This document shows, piece by piece, positions 40,151 to 49,313 of a DNA stretch of 64,000 nt. Source of the DNA: Rufibacter sediminis. Its GTDB lineage: Bacteria > Bacteroidota > Bacteroidia > Cytophagales > Hymenobacteraceae. The notes under the pieces are model-generated. The model was given only the letters and a program-made list of their open reading frames with translations, did no database searches and had not been told where the DNA came from. Each line of letters opens with the position of its first letter. Within the stretch, counting starts at the first letter, position 1. The DNA lies in assembly GCF_014269285.1 (NCBI RefSeq), contig NZ_JACOAF010000022.1:1-64000 (forward strand), in the 5' to 3' direction. A program made the translations under genes and the position numbers.

Positions 40151-41332
40151 TTATGGATTTGGTACTACCCGTAAATTGTCCATTGCAAATTGAGCCTTGG
40201 TACCTGGGCCTACAAAGTGGAAAGAAACGGCATATCCATCTGGATTGTATTTGAATTCATTCACTCCTTTGTCGTTACTTTTGTTGTTAGCATCGTAGAT
40301 TTCCTTGAAAGGAATGCTCACTGTCTGCCATTTATTTTTAGTATCCACATTAGCCGCCCATGGGTAAAAAGCTCTCTCTCTGTTTCCCGGACCACCATTA
40401 CTACTAAACATCAGTTGAACACCATTATAAGATAAAGGGGCAACGGTATTCATTTCAAACTTAAGCGTATAGTTGCCAGGGTTAACAAAGGCATCTTGCG
40501 GGATGTTCTTGGTTTTTGTCTTTATAGTACCCTCTCCAACCCAAGCTTCAAACCAGGAGCCAGTACTTTCTTTATCAATGCGCAGGTATTTCCCGCTAAT
40601 AGGTTGAATTTTATCTTCACTGCTTTTGATAAAGTCTTTGCCATGCCACCAGCCATCATAATCAGTATCCTCATAGTCGGCAATAATGTTGCGGTTGTCG
40701 CGGAACCAGAAACTTGACTCTCCTTCTCCAAACTTGCTCTTAATTGTAATTGGGCCGGGTTGAGCATCGGCAGGCACTCTCACCTGTATTACATTGGGTA
40801 ACACATCTACAACTTCTCCTTCTACTTTAGTATCATTGGCACCAGTAAAGAAAACTTGTACTGGCTCATAGAAGAAGTTTCCTCTAATGGTTGCAATCTC
40901 GCCAGCATTTACGTACTCACTTTCCATGTAAGTTGGCATAGGATCACTGATATCTACTGCAAAGTCGTGGATTACTTCTTCTCCATTAGCAAACACAATC
41001 CGCAGCTTGTTAGTGATTTCGGAGGGAATGTCTGATGGCACCCGCGCAATGATAGAAGTATTCGTAATAAAGGTAGACTGCAATGCCGCCTGACGATCAT
41101 TCATCCATAGTTCACGGGCACCCTGCAGGTTTTCACCAATAATCGCAATCATTTGCCCCTGGCCTGCCAACACAATAAGGGAATCAGAGGCTGCCGGCCG
41201 GGTAACCCGGACATAGCTAATCATGGGTTTACCGCCGTTCGGAAGATCATCATCTTCCGAACAGCTGGTGAACGTCCCTGTCATCACCAAAGCAATAACT
41301 AAGAACAGGAAATATTTTAATTGATTTTTCAT
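40151..41332 (-). CDS. Surface glycan-binding lipoprotein (SGBP-B-like)
   Basis: Lipidated Cys24 is followed by SEDDD. The 393-residue protein has two IPT-like domains (about 35-210: GQMIAIIGENLQGARELWMN and EIATIRGNFFYEPVQVFFTG) and a C-terminal glycan-binding domain starting NIIADYEDTDYDGWWHGKDF. That domain resembles the xyloglucan-binding domain of Bacteroides SGBP-B, where surface aromatics make the binding face; here W and Y are frequent. It sits 30 bp after susD, the standard place for the non-conserved binding protein of a SusCD system. Confidence 0.88.
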   Translation of the reverse strand: MKNQLKYFLFLVIALVMTGTFTSCSEDDDLPNGGKPMISYVRVTRPAASDSLIVLAGQGQMIAIIGENLQGARELWMNDRQAALQSTFITNTSIIARVPSDIPSEITNKLRIVFANGEEVIHDFAVDISDPMPTYMESEYVNAGEIATIRGNFFYEPVQVFFTGANDTKVEGEVVDVLPNVIQVRVPADAQPGPITIKSKFGEGESSFWFRDNRNIIADYEDTDYDGWWHGKDFIKSSEDKIQPISGKYLRIDKESTGSWFEAWVGEGTIKTKTKNIPQDAFVNPGNYTLKFEMNTVAPLSYNGVQLMFSSNGGPGNRERAFYPWAANVDTKNKWQTVSIPFKEIYDANNKSNDKGVNEFKYNPDGYAVSFHFVGPGTKAQFAMDNLRVVPNP

Positions 41333-41362
41333 ACGATTCTATTCTTTTCTGATTCTAAATTT

Positions 41363-43108
41363 CTAACCTCCAAAATCATAATCAACGGCTGGCTGGCCCA
41401 AACTTGGCGACTGGCTAAGCTCCACGGTTGGTAATGGCATGTAGAAATTACCATCGCTTACATTAGGAGTTCTTTCCGTTACCCAAGAGGTCTTCGTAAA
41501 TTTCCAGCCAGTTGGGTCAGGGAAACGATCTGCCTTAGCCAGGAATAAGGCTCTGTCTTGGTTGTTTATTATCTTATAAGCTTTTTGTGGATTGTAGTAG
41601 TGGATTCTAACTAACTCATACCAGGTTAGATTCTCCATGGCAAATTCTTTTACCCACTCCTCAAAAACCTGATCTTTAGTACCAGTTCCAGGATAATTCG
41701 AATCCATACGGATGGGACCTTGAACAGCTTGTAAACCTGCCCGCGTACGGATCTCATTAAAGTACTGTACTGCTACAGGATCAGAAGTTGATCCCGCATT
41801 CCCCATAGCTGCATCCACATAAGTCAGGTACATCTCAGCCAAACGCAGCATATAGGTATTGTGAGGATATCTTTGCTGAGCAGCCTGTCCTCCTAAATCT
41901 AATTCGTTACCAACTACATATTTCTTGATAACTGCAAAGTTGTTTTCAGCTGCATCACCCGGGTTAGGCCAGGTTAATTTCTCCTTTGCTTTTCCAGATC
42001 CATCCTTTACTGTTATTTCTGGATAATTAAATCCTGGTAGCATAAAGGTCGCTTTTAACCGTTGGTCCATGGTAAAGCCATTGGCTTGACCATCATTCGC
42101 CGGATTATTGTCATCCTGATTGGTGATCAAACCTTCATACAGACTCATCATCCACCAGGTAGCGCTATAGTTACCACCCCAGCCGTCGTTATTCACGGCT
42201 ATTTCACCCATTGGATAAATCTGGGAGGCCATGGTATTGGCGGCTGCGTAGTTATCGCCAAAAACCCATTGGTTTTCAAACAAAGATTCAGCGTTATTGT
42301 CGTAAGGGTACTTAAAAAGATTCTCGTAAGGTCTAACTAAGGATTTACCGCTCATAGTAATTACGCGTTGCGCATATTCCTTCGCCTTGTCCAAGTACTC
42401 CTGATTTCTAGATCCGCCTGTTGCACCCACACCCGCCCGGGTGAGATAAGTACGGGCTAACATCCCTTCAGCAGACCATCTGGTTACTCTTCCGGGTTGC
42501 GTAGCAGCTAGAGGCAGATTATCTGCCGCAAATAAATAATCACGGGTAATGAATTCCCATACACTTGGAATGGTATTCCGAACTTTGTTTGCGTTGTTTA
42601 GATCCGCAACATTGTCTGTGATAATAGGAACTTCTCCAAACGTGGTCACCAAAATGCTGTAAGCTGTGGCACGCATAAACCGAGCCTCTCCAATAGCCTG
42701 ATTTTTTGCTGCATCACTCACATCTGGCCCCGCTAACTTGTTAATGTTATAGATAGCCATATTAGACTGTGCAATAACATTATAACATGCCTGGTAAGCC
42801 CACAACGTAGATCTAGAAACACCAGTGGCTCTGAAAAACACATTGTCTCTACGCTCCGCCGGACCTTCCCATGGATAAAACAAGGTACCACCGCGGATAT
42901 CGCCTATGAAATAGGAAGCCTGATCATGATAATCTTTCCAGGCAACATTGTACAGGGGAGCAGTAGCGGCTAAAACCTGGGCATCGGTCTTAAAGAAAGC
43001 GCCATCCGTAAGTGTGTCCTGTGGTGGCCTCTCTAAGAATTCGTCGTTACACCCGGTGAACATAACCAAGGCGGCAAATGCCCCAGTTAAAATATATCTA
43101 TTAATCAT
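41363..43108 (-). CDS. SusD/RagB-family nutrient-binding lipoprotein
   Basis: Lipidated Cys20 is followed by NDEFLERPPQDTL, the usual SusD start. The 581-residue helical protein contains TPR-like pairs and the family blocks AIGEARFMRATAYSILVTTFGEVPIIT and RLAEMYLTYVDAAM, with the final FPDPTGWKFTKT region. SusD caps the SusC barrel and captures oligosaccharides at the cell surface. It is 21 bp downstream of susC and coupled to it. Codon use is AT-richer than that of the second SusD at 57129-58727, with which it shares only family-level likeness by eye. Confidence 0.93.
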   Translation of the reverse strand: MINRYILTGAFAALVMFTGCNDEFLERPPQDTLTDGAFFKTDAQVLAATAPLYNVAWKDYHDQASYFIGDIRGGTLFYPWEGPAERRDNVFFRATGVSRSTLWAYQACYNVIAQSNMAIYNINKLAGPDVSDAAKNQAIGEARFMRATAYSILVTTFGEVPIITDNVADLNNANKVRNTIPSVWEFITRDYLFAADNLPLAATQPGRVTRWSAEGMLARTYLTRAGVGATGGSRNQEYLDKAKEYAQRVITMSGKSLVRPYENLFKYPYDNNAESLFENQWVFGDNYAAANTMASQIYPMGEIAVNNDGWGGNYSATWWMMSLYEGLITNQDDNNPANDGQANGFTMDQRLKATFMLPGFNYPEITVKDGSGKAKEKLTWPNPGDAAENNFAVIKKYVVGNELDLGGQAAQQRYPHNTYMLRLAEMYLTYVDAAMGNAGSTSDPVAVQYFNEIRTRAGLQAVQGPIRMDSNYPGTGTKDQVFEEWVKEFAMENLTWYELVRIHYYNPQKAYKIINNQDRALFLAKADRFPDPTGWKFTKTSWVTERTPNVSDGNFYMPLPTVELSQSPSLGQPAVDYDFGG

Positions 43109-43129
43109 GGTATGTGTATCTAGTGAAAA

Positions 43130-46100
43130 TTAAAAATCAATTCCAATGTTGAAAGAGTAGATAGGAGTAATTGGGTAGCGGCCGGTGTCAACTCCAATTG
43201 GAGCATCATCGTTTCCAACATTTGGCCCTACATAAGTACCTACCTCAGGGTCATATCCTTTGTATTTCGTGAAGGTATACAGGTTCTGAACACTTACTCC
43301 CACTCTGGCTGCCTTTACAATTTTTTGCTTAGACACGAGTACATTAGGCAAATTATAGTTGAGGGAGATGTTCTTGATTCTCACAAAAGAACCATCTTCA
43401 ACATATTTAGTGGTGTGACGGGCGAAGTTCTTGTTTACGTCACCGCCAGACAGACGAGGAACAGTGGTTCCCGGATTTTCCAACACCCCTTCAGCATTAA
43501 CTCTGGCATAGTTCCGGGCTTCTCTGAACATATTTTGCCCAACGTTTATGTTGTTAGGATTTGAGTTACGGAAGCGGACATAGTTATACACATCATTACC
43601 AAACGTTCCAGTTAACAAGATGCTAAGATTCAACCCTTTGTAAGAAAAATCATTGGTAAAACCACCAAAGTATTTAGGCCATGGGCTACCAATCTTCGTC
43701 ATATCCTGCTCGTTGATCACCATATCCCCATTCAGGTCACGGAATTTCACATCTCCTACCCAGATGCTGTTTTCTCCTACTTCAAAAGGTTTTCCCTGGC
43801 TGTCGGCAGGACGGGCACTTGCCTGCACCTCTTCTACGGTTTGGAAAATACCTTCTTCAATATACCCATAGAAAAACCAAGGGGATTCACCTACGACTGT
43901 TCTCTGTGACCAAAGAGGTTGGATGTACCAATCTGGAGCATTACGAGCGACTACACTGGTTTCAGTATAAAGCTTTGTAACCTCAGCTTTGAAGTGGGAA
44001 ATGTTTAGGTTGGTTTCCCATTTGAAGCCGCCTTTGTCTATGTTAACTGTGTTAAGGGATGCACTCCAGCCTTTATTCTGAAGTGCGCCGAAGTTTACAA
44101 GCGGAGCCTGAACAGAACCATTACCAGTCGACCCCATATACCATGGCAGGGAACTTCTAACAATTACGTTGTCCGTGTTTTTAACATAGTAATCGGCTTC
44201 TAATTGAACACGATTACTTAAAAAACCTAGGTTAATACCTACGTTGTTCGTTGAAGTCTCTTCCCACTTGAAATTTGGGTTAGGGTAATTGGCTGCAAGG
44301 AAACCAGATCCCCACTCAGTTGGATATTGCTGGAGTCTTGCATAAATGTTACCACCAGAGCCTTGACTTCCAGTTAAACCGGTTTCAAACCGTAATCTTA
44401 AATCACTGATGGCAGGAATAGCAAAAAATGGTTCTTGTGAAACGCGCCAAGCCACGGATACAGAAGGGAAATATCCCCATTTATTGCCTGATCCAAAGTT
44501 AGCTGAACCATCAGCACGGAATGCACCTTGTAAAATGTAACGGTCTGCAAAATTATAGTTGATCCTACCCAAGTAAGACTCCATTCCCCAATCGCCTTGC
44601 CCACCGCCAGTTCTTTGGTTAGCATTTTGCTCACCCGCGTTGATGTCTATAATCTCATTGGTATTAAACCCGCTTCTTCCGAGAGTAGTATTTTGCCAAC
44701 TAGACTCCTGCGATTCGTGCGTGGCCATTACAGTTACACTATGTTTGCCGAACTGTTTGGCATACTGCAACATTTGATTCCAGTTCCAATAGGTATTGGT
44801 TTCGTTTCTGTTATCTAAGCGGGCAATCACATTCCGCTGGTAACCAAAGCTGTACGTCGGCAAAAAGGTGGTACCAAATCCGGTTCCATAATCCGCATTG
44901 AATGACGTCCGAAATTCTAATCCTTTTGCCAAATTCACTGTGGCATTCAAACCCCCTAAAATCCGTCGTCTTACCATATCATTGGTAATGATATTTGCTA
45001 AACCAATTGGGTTAGCCGGGGTAAAACGCTCAGCCTCAGAAACGCTACCATCTGGGTTTAGTCTAGGCTCGCCCCCGCCATAGGTTCCATCTAGGTTTCT
45101 TACCGGAATGGCTGGCGATAACTGAATAGCGTTATTGATGATATCCCACTGCGTGGTAGAAATCTGTTCGTTTGTTTGGGCAAAACTTAAGTTGGCACCC
45201 AAAGTCAGCCATTTGCGGGCTTTACTATCCAAGTTTAACCTCACGGATGCACGATCAAAGCCAGAACCTACGGCCACACCTTCTTGGTCCAGGTACTCCC
45301 CTGATAGATAAAACCGGGTATTCTCACTTCCCCCACTTAGGCTCAACTGGTGTTTGTTCATGGGAGCGTTGTCAAATAATTCACGCTGCCAGTTTGTTCC
45401 TTCTCCTAGTATAGAAGGATCCAGGAAATCTTCCCGGATAGCCCCTCCGGCAAGGGCTTTGTATTCATTGTCCATTTGGGCGTATTCCCGCATATTCATT
45501 ACCTCCAATTCTTTCGGAGGAGTTTGGACGCTGTTTAAAAAAGAATAATTTATTTGCAGATCACCTGCTTTACCTCTTTTTGTTGTAATCAACACTACTC
45601 CATTGGTACCCCGTGAGCCATAAATAGCAGTTGCAGAGGGCCCCTGCAAAATATCCATACTCTCAATGTCAGATGGATTTAAAGAAGCTAAGGGGTTAAC
45701 ACCTGAGGTAGAAGTAGCACCTTGAACCTGCACACCATCAATCACATATAAAGGCTCGTTAGAACCATTAATGGAGTTGATCCCTCTGATATTCACCGAG
45801 ATACCACCGCCGGGCGCCCCTGTGTTCTGAGTTACGTACACCCCAGGTGCACGTCCCTGAATAGCTTGCTCAATAGTAGTATTTACCGTTCTTTCAATGG
45901 CTTTTGCTCCAATGGTGGTCTGAGCAGAAGGCACATCGCTGGCTCTCAACTCCCCATAACCAGTCACAACCACTTCATTCAGAGTCTGAGCATCTTCCCG
46001 GAGGCTTACATTGATGGTAGTTCTGTCGCCCACCGTTACTTCCTGCGCCACATACCCAATAAAGGTGACAACTAACACATCTGTGTTGGCTGCTTCTAAG

Positions 46101-46354
46101 GAGAAGTTTCCGTTGGCATCTGTAGAGGCCCCGTTAGTGGTACCTTTTACCACAACGCTCACGCCCGGCATCCCCGAGTTATCTGATGCTGCAGTCACCC
46201 TGCCGGTAATGGCCCGCCTGGGGCTTTGCGCCATGCCGTCAAAAGCCTGGACGAGGACAGCCAGGACCATGGCCACCATCATCAAAACTTTCTTAGACAT
46301 CAAGACAGAACTACTCTTTTGGTAATCTTTGTCTGAGTATAAATTTTTAATCAT
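43130..46354 (-). CDS. SusC/RagA TonB-dependent outer membrane transporter
   Basis: The signal peptide is followed by a carboxypeptidase-regulatory-like domain (AITGRVTAASDNSGMPGVSV), a TonB box region (LNEVVVTGYGE), a plug domain (SVNIRGINSINGSNEPLYV, SRGTNGVVLITTKRG) and a 22-strand barrel ending in YSFNIGIDF. I start at 46354 (1074 residues); ATG 46300 is an alternative giving a shorter N-region (MSKKVLMMVAM). It imports oligosaccharides together with SusD just downstream. A 1.5 kb noncoding stretch lies upstream. GC is visibly lower than in the second SusC. Confidence 0.93.
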   Translation of the reverse strand: MIKNLYSDKDYQKSSSVLMSKKVLMMVAMVLAVLVQAFDGMAQSPRRAITGRVTAASDNSGMPGVSVVVKGTTNGASTDANGNFSLEAANTDVLVVTFIGYVAQEVTVGDRTTINVSLREDAQTLNEVVVTGYGELRASDVPSAQTTIGAKAIERTVNTTIEQAIQGRAPGVYVTQNTGAPGGGISVNIRGINSINGSNEPLYVIDGVQVQGATSTSGVNPLASLNPSDIESMDILQGPSATAIYGSRGTNGVVLITTKRGKAGDLQINYSFLNSVQTPPKELEVMNMREYAQMDNEYKALAGGAIREDFLDPSILGEGTNWQRELFDNAPMNKHQLSLSGGSENTRFYLSGEYLDQEGVAVGSGFDRASVRLNLDSKARKWLTLGANLSFAQTNEQISTTQWDIINNAIQLSPAIPVRNLDGTYGGGEPRLNPDGSVSEAERFTPANPIGLANIITNDMVRRRILGGLNATVNLAKGLEFRTSFNADYGTGFGTTFLPTYSFGYQRNVIARLDNRNETNTYWNWNQMLQYAKQFGKHSVTVMATHESQESSWQNTTLGRSGFNTNEIIDINAGEQNANQRTGGGQGDWGMESYLGRINYNFADRYILQGAFRADGSANFGSGNKWGYFPSVSVAWRVSQEPFFAIPAISDLRLRFETGLTGSQGSGGNIYARLQQYPTEWGSGFLAANYPNPNFKWEETSTNNVGINLGFLSNRVQLEADYYVKNTDNVIVRSSLPWYMGSTGNGSVQAPLVNFGALQNKGWSASLNTVNIDKGGFKWETNLNISHFKAEVTKLYTETSVVARNAPDWYIQPLWSQRTVVGESPWFFYGYIEEGIFQTVEEVQASARPADSQGKPFEVGENSIWVGDVKFRDLNGDMVINEQDMTKIGSPWPKYFGGFTNDFSYKGLNLSILLTGTFGNDVYNYVRFRNSNPNNINVGQNMFREARNYARVNAEGVLENPGTTVPRLSGGDVNKNFARHTTKYVEDGSFVRIKNISLNYNLPNVLVSKQKIVKAARVGVSVQNLYTFTKYKGYDPEVGTYVGPNVGNDDAPIGVDTGRYPITPIYSFNIGIDF

Positions 46355-47876
46355 AGGGTAAATTTGAATTAGGTAGTAAACAACATAATGGAGCAAACAA
46401 AAAACCACGCCAGATGAAACACAGGCGCACGGGCACTATCATAATCCTAATGAAAACCAGCATAAAAGCTGAACCAACACATTTTCCTGGGCCTCATAAA
46501 AAGGCAATCTTCCCAGGCCTAGCCCCTGATGCAAGAATGAAATAATGAAGGTTATTTGCCTAACTCGCCCCACCAACCAACTGCTCTTCTCTTATCCATA
46601 GGCAGCTATACAAAACTAAGGAGTTTTTAATCTTCCTTATAATACTTTCTTATCAATTATTTGATTGAAACTAGCTAAACTTCCTCTAAGTTATGCCATC
46701 GTTGGCATAACTGCTAATAAAATATGTTTTTAAAGAAATAAAAGTTTTAAGACCACTAAACTAATCATTTTTACTGATTTCACAATATGACAAGATAATT
46801 TTAAGGATTTACAGAAACCGATACTTCTGACTTTTGATCTCGACTTCACTCAGAATTGAAGAATCAGCTGCTTCTATTGCTTCATTTTGAGACAAACGAG
46901 GTAAATAGAGAAGGTCTTAACCTAGTATATTTTTAACCTCTCTTTTTACTAGTTGGAACTACAATAGAAGAGCTCTCTACTTGTTTAGACACTCACGGTG
47001 AAAAAGCACAGGAAAACAGCTAAACAAATCTTGGCAAAAGGCATTACAACAGAGTGAATTCATGTCTTAACACTTTATAAAGAAGAAGCAGGCTTTTTCA
47101 TGAAGTAATTCAACTTTATTGCACCTAGTCACCTTTTACTCTTAAATCTTCACCCAAAGAGAGTTTTACAGCTACCTAGCTAGCTACTTAAGAGCTTCTA
47201 ATTAGGAAAGAAGCGTGCTCAATCCCGTAAATCTCTCTTTATTTAAATTTATCAACTCTTTATCAAGAGCCAATTTCTTGCAGCAAAAACAAAATCGACG
47301 GATCATTAGACATTCCTAAGATGGTAGTGACTTTTCTTCTCAGTAAATATAGCGCATTCTCCTCAACAGGAGCACCCTTAAATGTTGCGACAGTAGGCAT
47401 CAAATGTTAAAACAGACTCATTATCCTCTGAAAAATCACAGAAAAAGGCCGAAAACCTCAAAATCAATAAAAACAGGGGGTACTGTTCGGTTAAATCAAA
47501 AGAGAACTAACGTTGGGCCCAACATTCCTTAACATCTGTTCTTTTTGGAACTATTCCGGCAATAGCAAATTACAAAGTCTGCAAGGCTAAAGATAAAATG
47601 TTAATGAATTCCGAATGAACAGATTTAATTTTCACAAACTCTTTTACATAAACGCTTATTTTACGATATTTTCAACCGAGCTATAAGCTGTTTTCAGGCG
47701 CTGTATTGTAATGACACAAAAAGCTGCTATCAAGAGACTGGGCACACCATAAAATAGCACCGGAAACTATATTCTAAGACGATTTATTTGTACCTCTAGC
47801 GTTTGAAAAGGGATATCTCCATCATGTATCTCCTCTCTGTTGCGTTACTGCTATTCAGATCCTCCGCCCTTTATTC
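46355..47876. other. 1.5 kb AT-rich noncoding region upstream of susC and the GH88 gene
   Basis: This is the longest gene-free stretch in the window. No frame of 60 codons or more occurs. A TAGTTTTG on the minus strand (46611-46618) is a weak -7 candidate for susC with a leader of about 250 bases. It holds the divergent control region, but I found no operator or riboswitch that I could name, and no complete dispersed palindrome. Confidence 0.6.
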
Positions 47877-49103
47877 ATGATATCAATGAGAAAGTACTTC
47901 CAGATTCTCCTGACCAACTGGATGATAATGCTGCTTTTTGGGTGCAGTTTTAGCAAAACACCCTCAAAACCCGTCACCATCCAGCCGAAGATCCCCGCAG
48001 AAACTGTTTCAACCCTTTTGAAGGAGGCCTCTGTTCAATACAAAGTACTTGCCAACAGATTGCCCGCGGGGCAATTCCCGAAGTCGTACCACGACCAGGA
48101 AGACAGACTGGAAACCAGCGGCTCTGACTGGTGGTGCAGTGGCTTTTACCCGGGCACGCTGCTTTACCTGTACCAAGCAACCGGAGACAAGGAACTTCAG
48201 ACCGAGGCCCTTCGCATAATGACGGACTTAAAGAAAGAGCAGTACAACACCACTACCCATGACCTGGGCTTCATGATGTACTGTAGTTTCGGGAATGCAA
48301 ACCAACTGGCGCCCAGACCAGAATACCGCGACATTCTGGTGAATAGCGCTAAATCCCTCGCCTCCCGCTTCAGCCCGAAGGTGGGCGCCATTAAGTCCTG
48401 GGATTCAACACCGAATGATTTTCTGGTGATCATTGACAACATGATGAACCTGGAACTGCTGTTTTGGGCAACCCGGGCTACCGGTGACTCCTCTTTCTAC
48501 AAATTGGCAGTGACACACGCCAATACCACGCTCCAGCACCACTTCCGGCCCGATTACAGTTCGTATCATGTCTTGAATTACAACTCCACCACCGGAGCCG
48601 TGCAACAAAAGAAAACGGCGCAGGGCTACGCCGATGAATCAGCCTGGGCGCGGGGGCAGGCCTGGGGACTCTACGGCTATACCGTGATGTTCCGCGAAAC
48701 CAAAGATCCCAAGTACTTAACTCAGGCCATGCACCTGGCAGATTTCGTCCTGCAGCACCCCAACCTGCCCGATGACAAAATTCCTTTTTGGGACTACAAC
48801 GCCCCTAACATCCCCTCGGCGCTCCGAGACGCCTCCGCGGGAGCCATTAACGCATCGGCGCTGCTGGAACTGTGTCGTTACGTGCCCGCCCCTACTGCCC
48901 AGCACTATTTCAGCGCCGCTGAGACCATGCTCCAAAGCCTTTCCTCTGATACATACCGGGCGGCGCCGGGCACCAACGGCGGATTTCTCCTGAAGCACGG
49001 GGTAGGGCACCTGCCGCAAGGCTCCGAAGTAGACGTTCCCCTCACCTACGCAGATTATTACTACATAGAAGCCTTGCGCCGTTACCAGGAATTCAGGAGA
49101 TAA
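47877..49103 (+). CDS. GH88-type unsaturated glucuronyl hydrolase lipoprotein
   Basis: An N-terminal signal (MIMLLFGC) gives lipidated Cys23. The 408-residue (alpha/alpha)6 barrel carries the two acidic residues expected of GH88: Asp129 in THDLGFMMY and Asp187 in VIIDNMMNLEL. WWCSGFYPG and DESAWARGQAWGLYGY are further family blocks. GH88 enzymes remove unsaturated uronic acids from oligosaccharides made by polysaccharide lyases; no lyase is in the window. Codons 18-31 coincide with a dispersed palindrome (47932-47973), which supplies the linker SKTPSKPV. ATG 47886 is an alternative start. Confidence 0.86.
   Translation: MISMRKYFQILLTNWMIMLLFGCSFSKTPSKPVTIQPKIPAETVSTLLKEASVQYKVLANRLPAGQFPKSYHDQEDRLETSGSDWWCSGFYPGTLLYLYQATGDKELQTEALRIMTDLKKEQYNTTTHDLGFMMYCSFGNANQLAPRPEYRDILVNSAKSLASRFSPKVGAIKSWDSTPNDFLVIIDNMMNLELLFWATRATGDSSFYKLAVTHANTTLQHHFRPDYSSYHVLNYNSTTGAVQQKKTAQGYADESAWARGQAWGLYGYTVMFRETKDPKYLTQAMHLADFVLQHPNLPDDKIPFWDYNAPNIPSALRDASAGAINASALLELCRYVPAPTAQHYFSAAETMLQSLSSDTYRAAPGTNGGFLLKHGVGHLPQGSEVDVPLTYADYYYIEALRRYQEFRR
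47932..47973. repeat. Dispersed nested palindrome, copy 27 (inside a coding sequence)
   Basis: TGCTTTTTGGGTGCAGTTTT with a near-complementary right arm lies within the GH88 gene over the lipobox and following linker. Confidence 0.65.
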
Positions 49104-49120
49104 TCTGGTTACTTGGTACT

Positions 49121-49163
49121 TTCCGTTTATTGCCTGTATTCTGAAAACAGACCGAAAACGGAC
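49121..49163. repeat. Dispersed nested palindrome, copy 28
   Basis: 18 bp after the GH88 stop codon. Confidence 0.8.
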
Positions 49164-49177
49164 CTACCGTAGCCACT

Positions 49178-49217
49178 CGCGTTTTTAGCTTGTTTTCCTA
49201 AACTAGGCTTAAAAACC
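49178..49217. repeat. Dispersed nested palindrome, copy 29
   Basis: Only 15 bp from copy 28, making a tandem pair between the converging GH88 and GH95 genes. Confidence 0.75.
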
Positions 49218-49313
49218 CATTTCAGCTTTTTGGCCTCTCCATGCACTTGCGCGCTAAGCAGAATGGGCCCTCTTCCTCCTGTTTTCGGTGATGTTTTAAT
49301 TTGATAGGAACTT

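Noticed and set aside
40151-41332. A T9SS C-terminal sorting domain on surface proteins, suggested by the presence of porX
   Set aside because: The surface proteins here are lipoproteins or have no conserved C-terminal sorting motif; none of the secreted peptidases ends with one.
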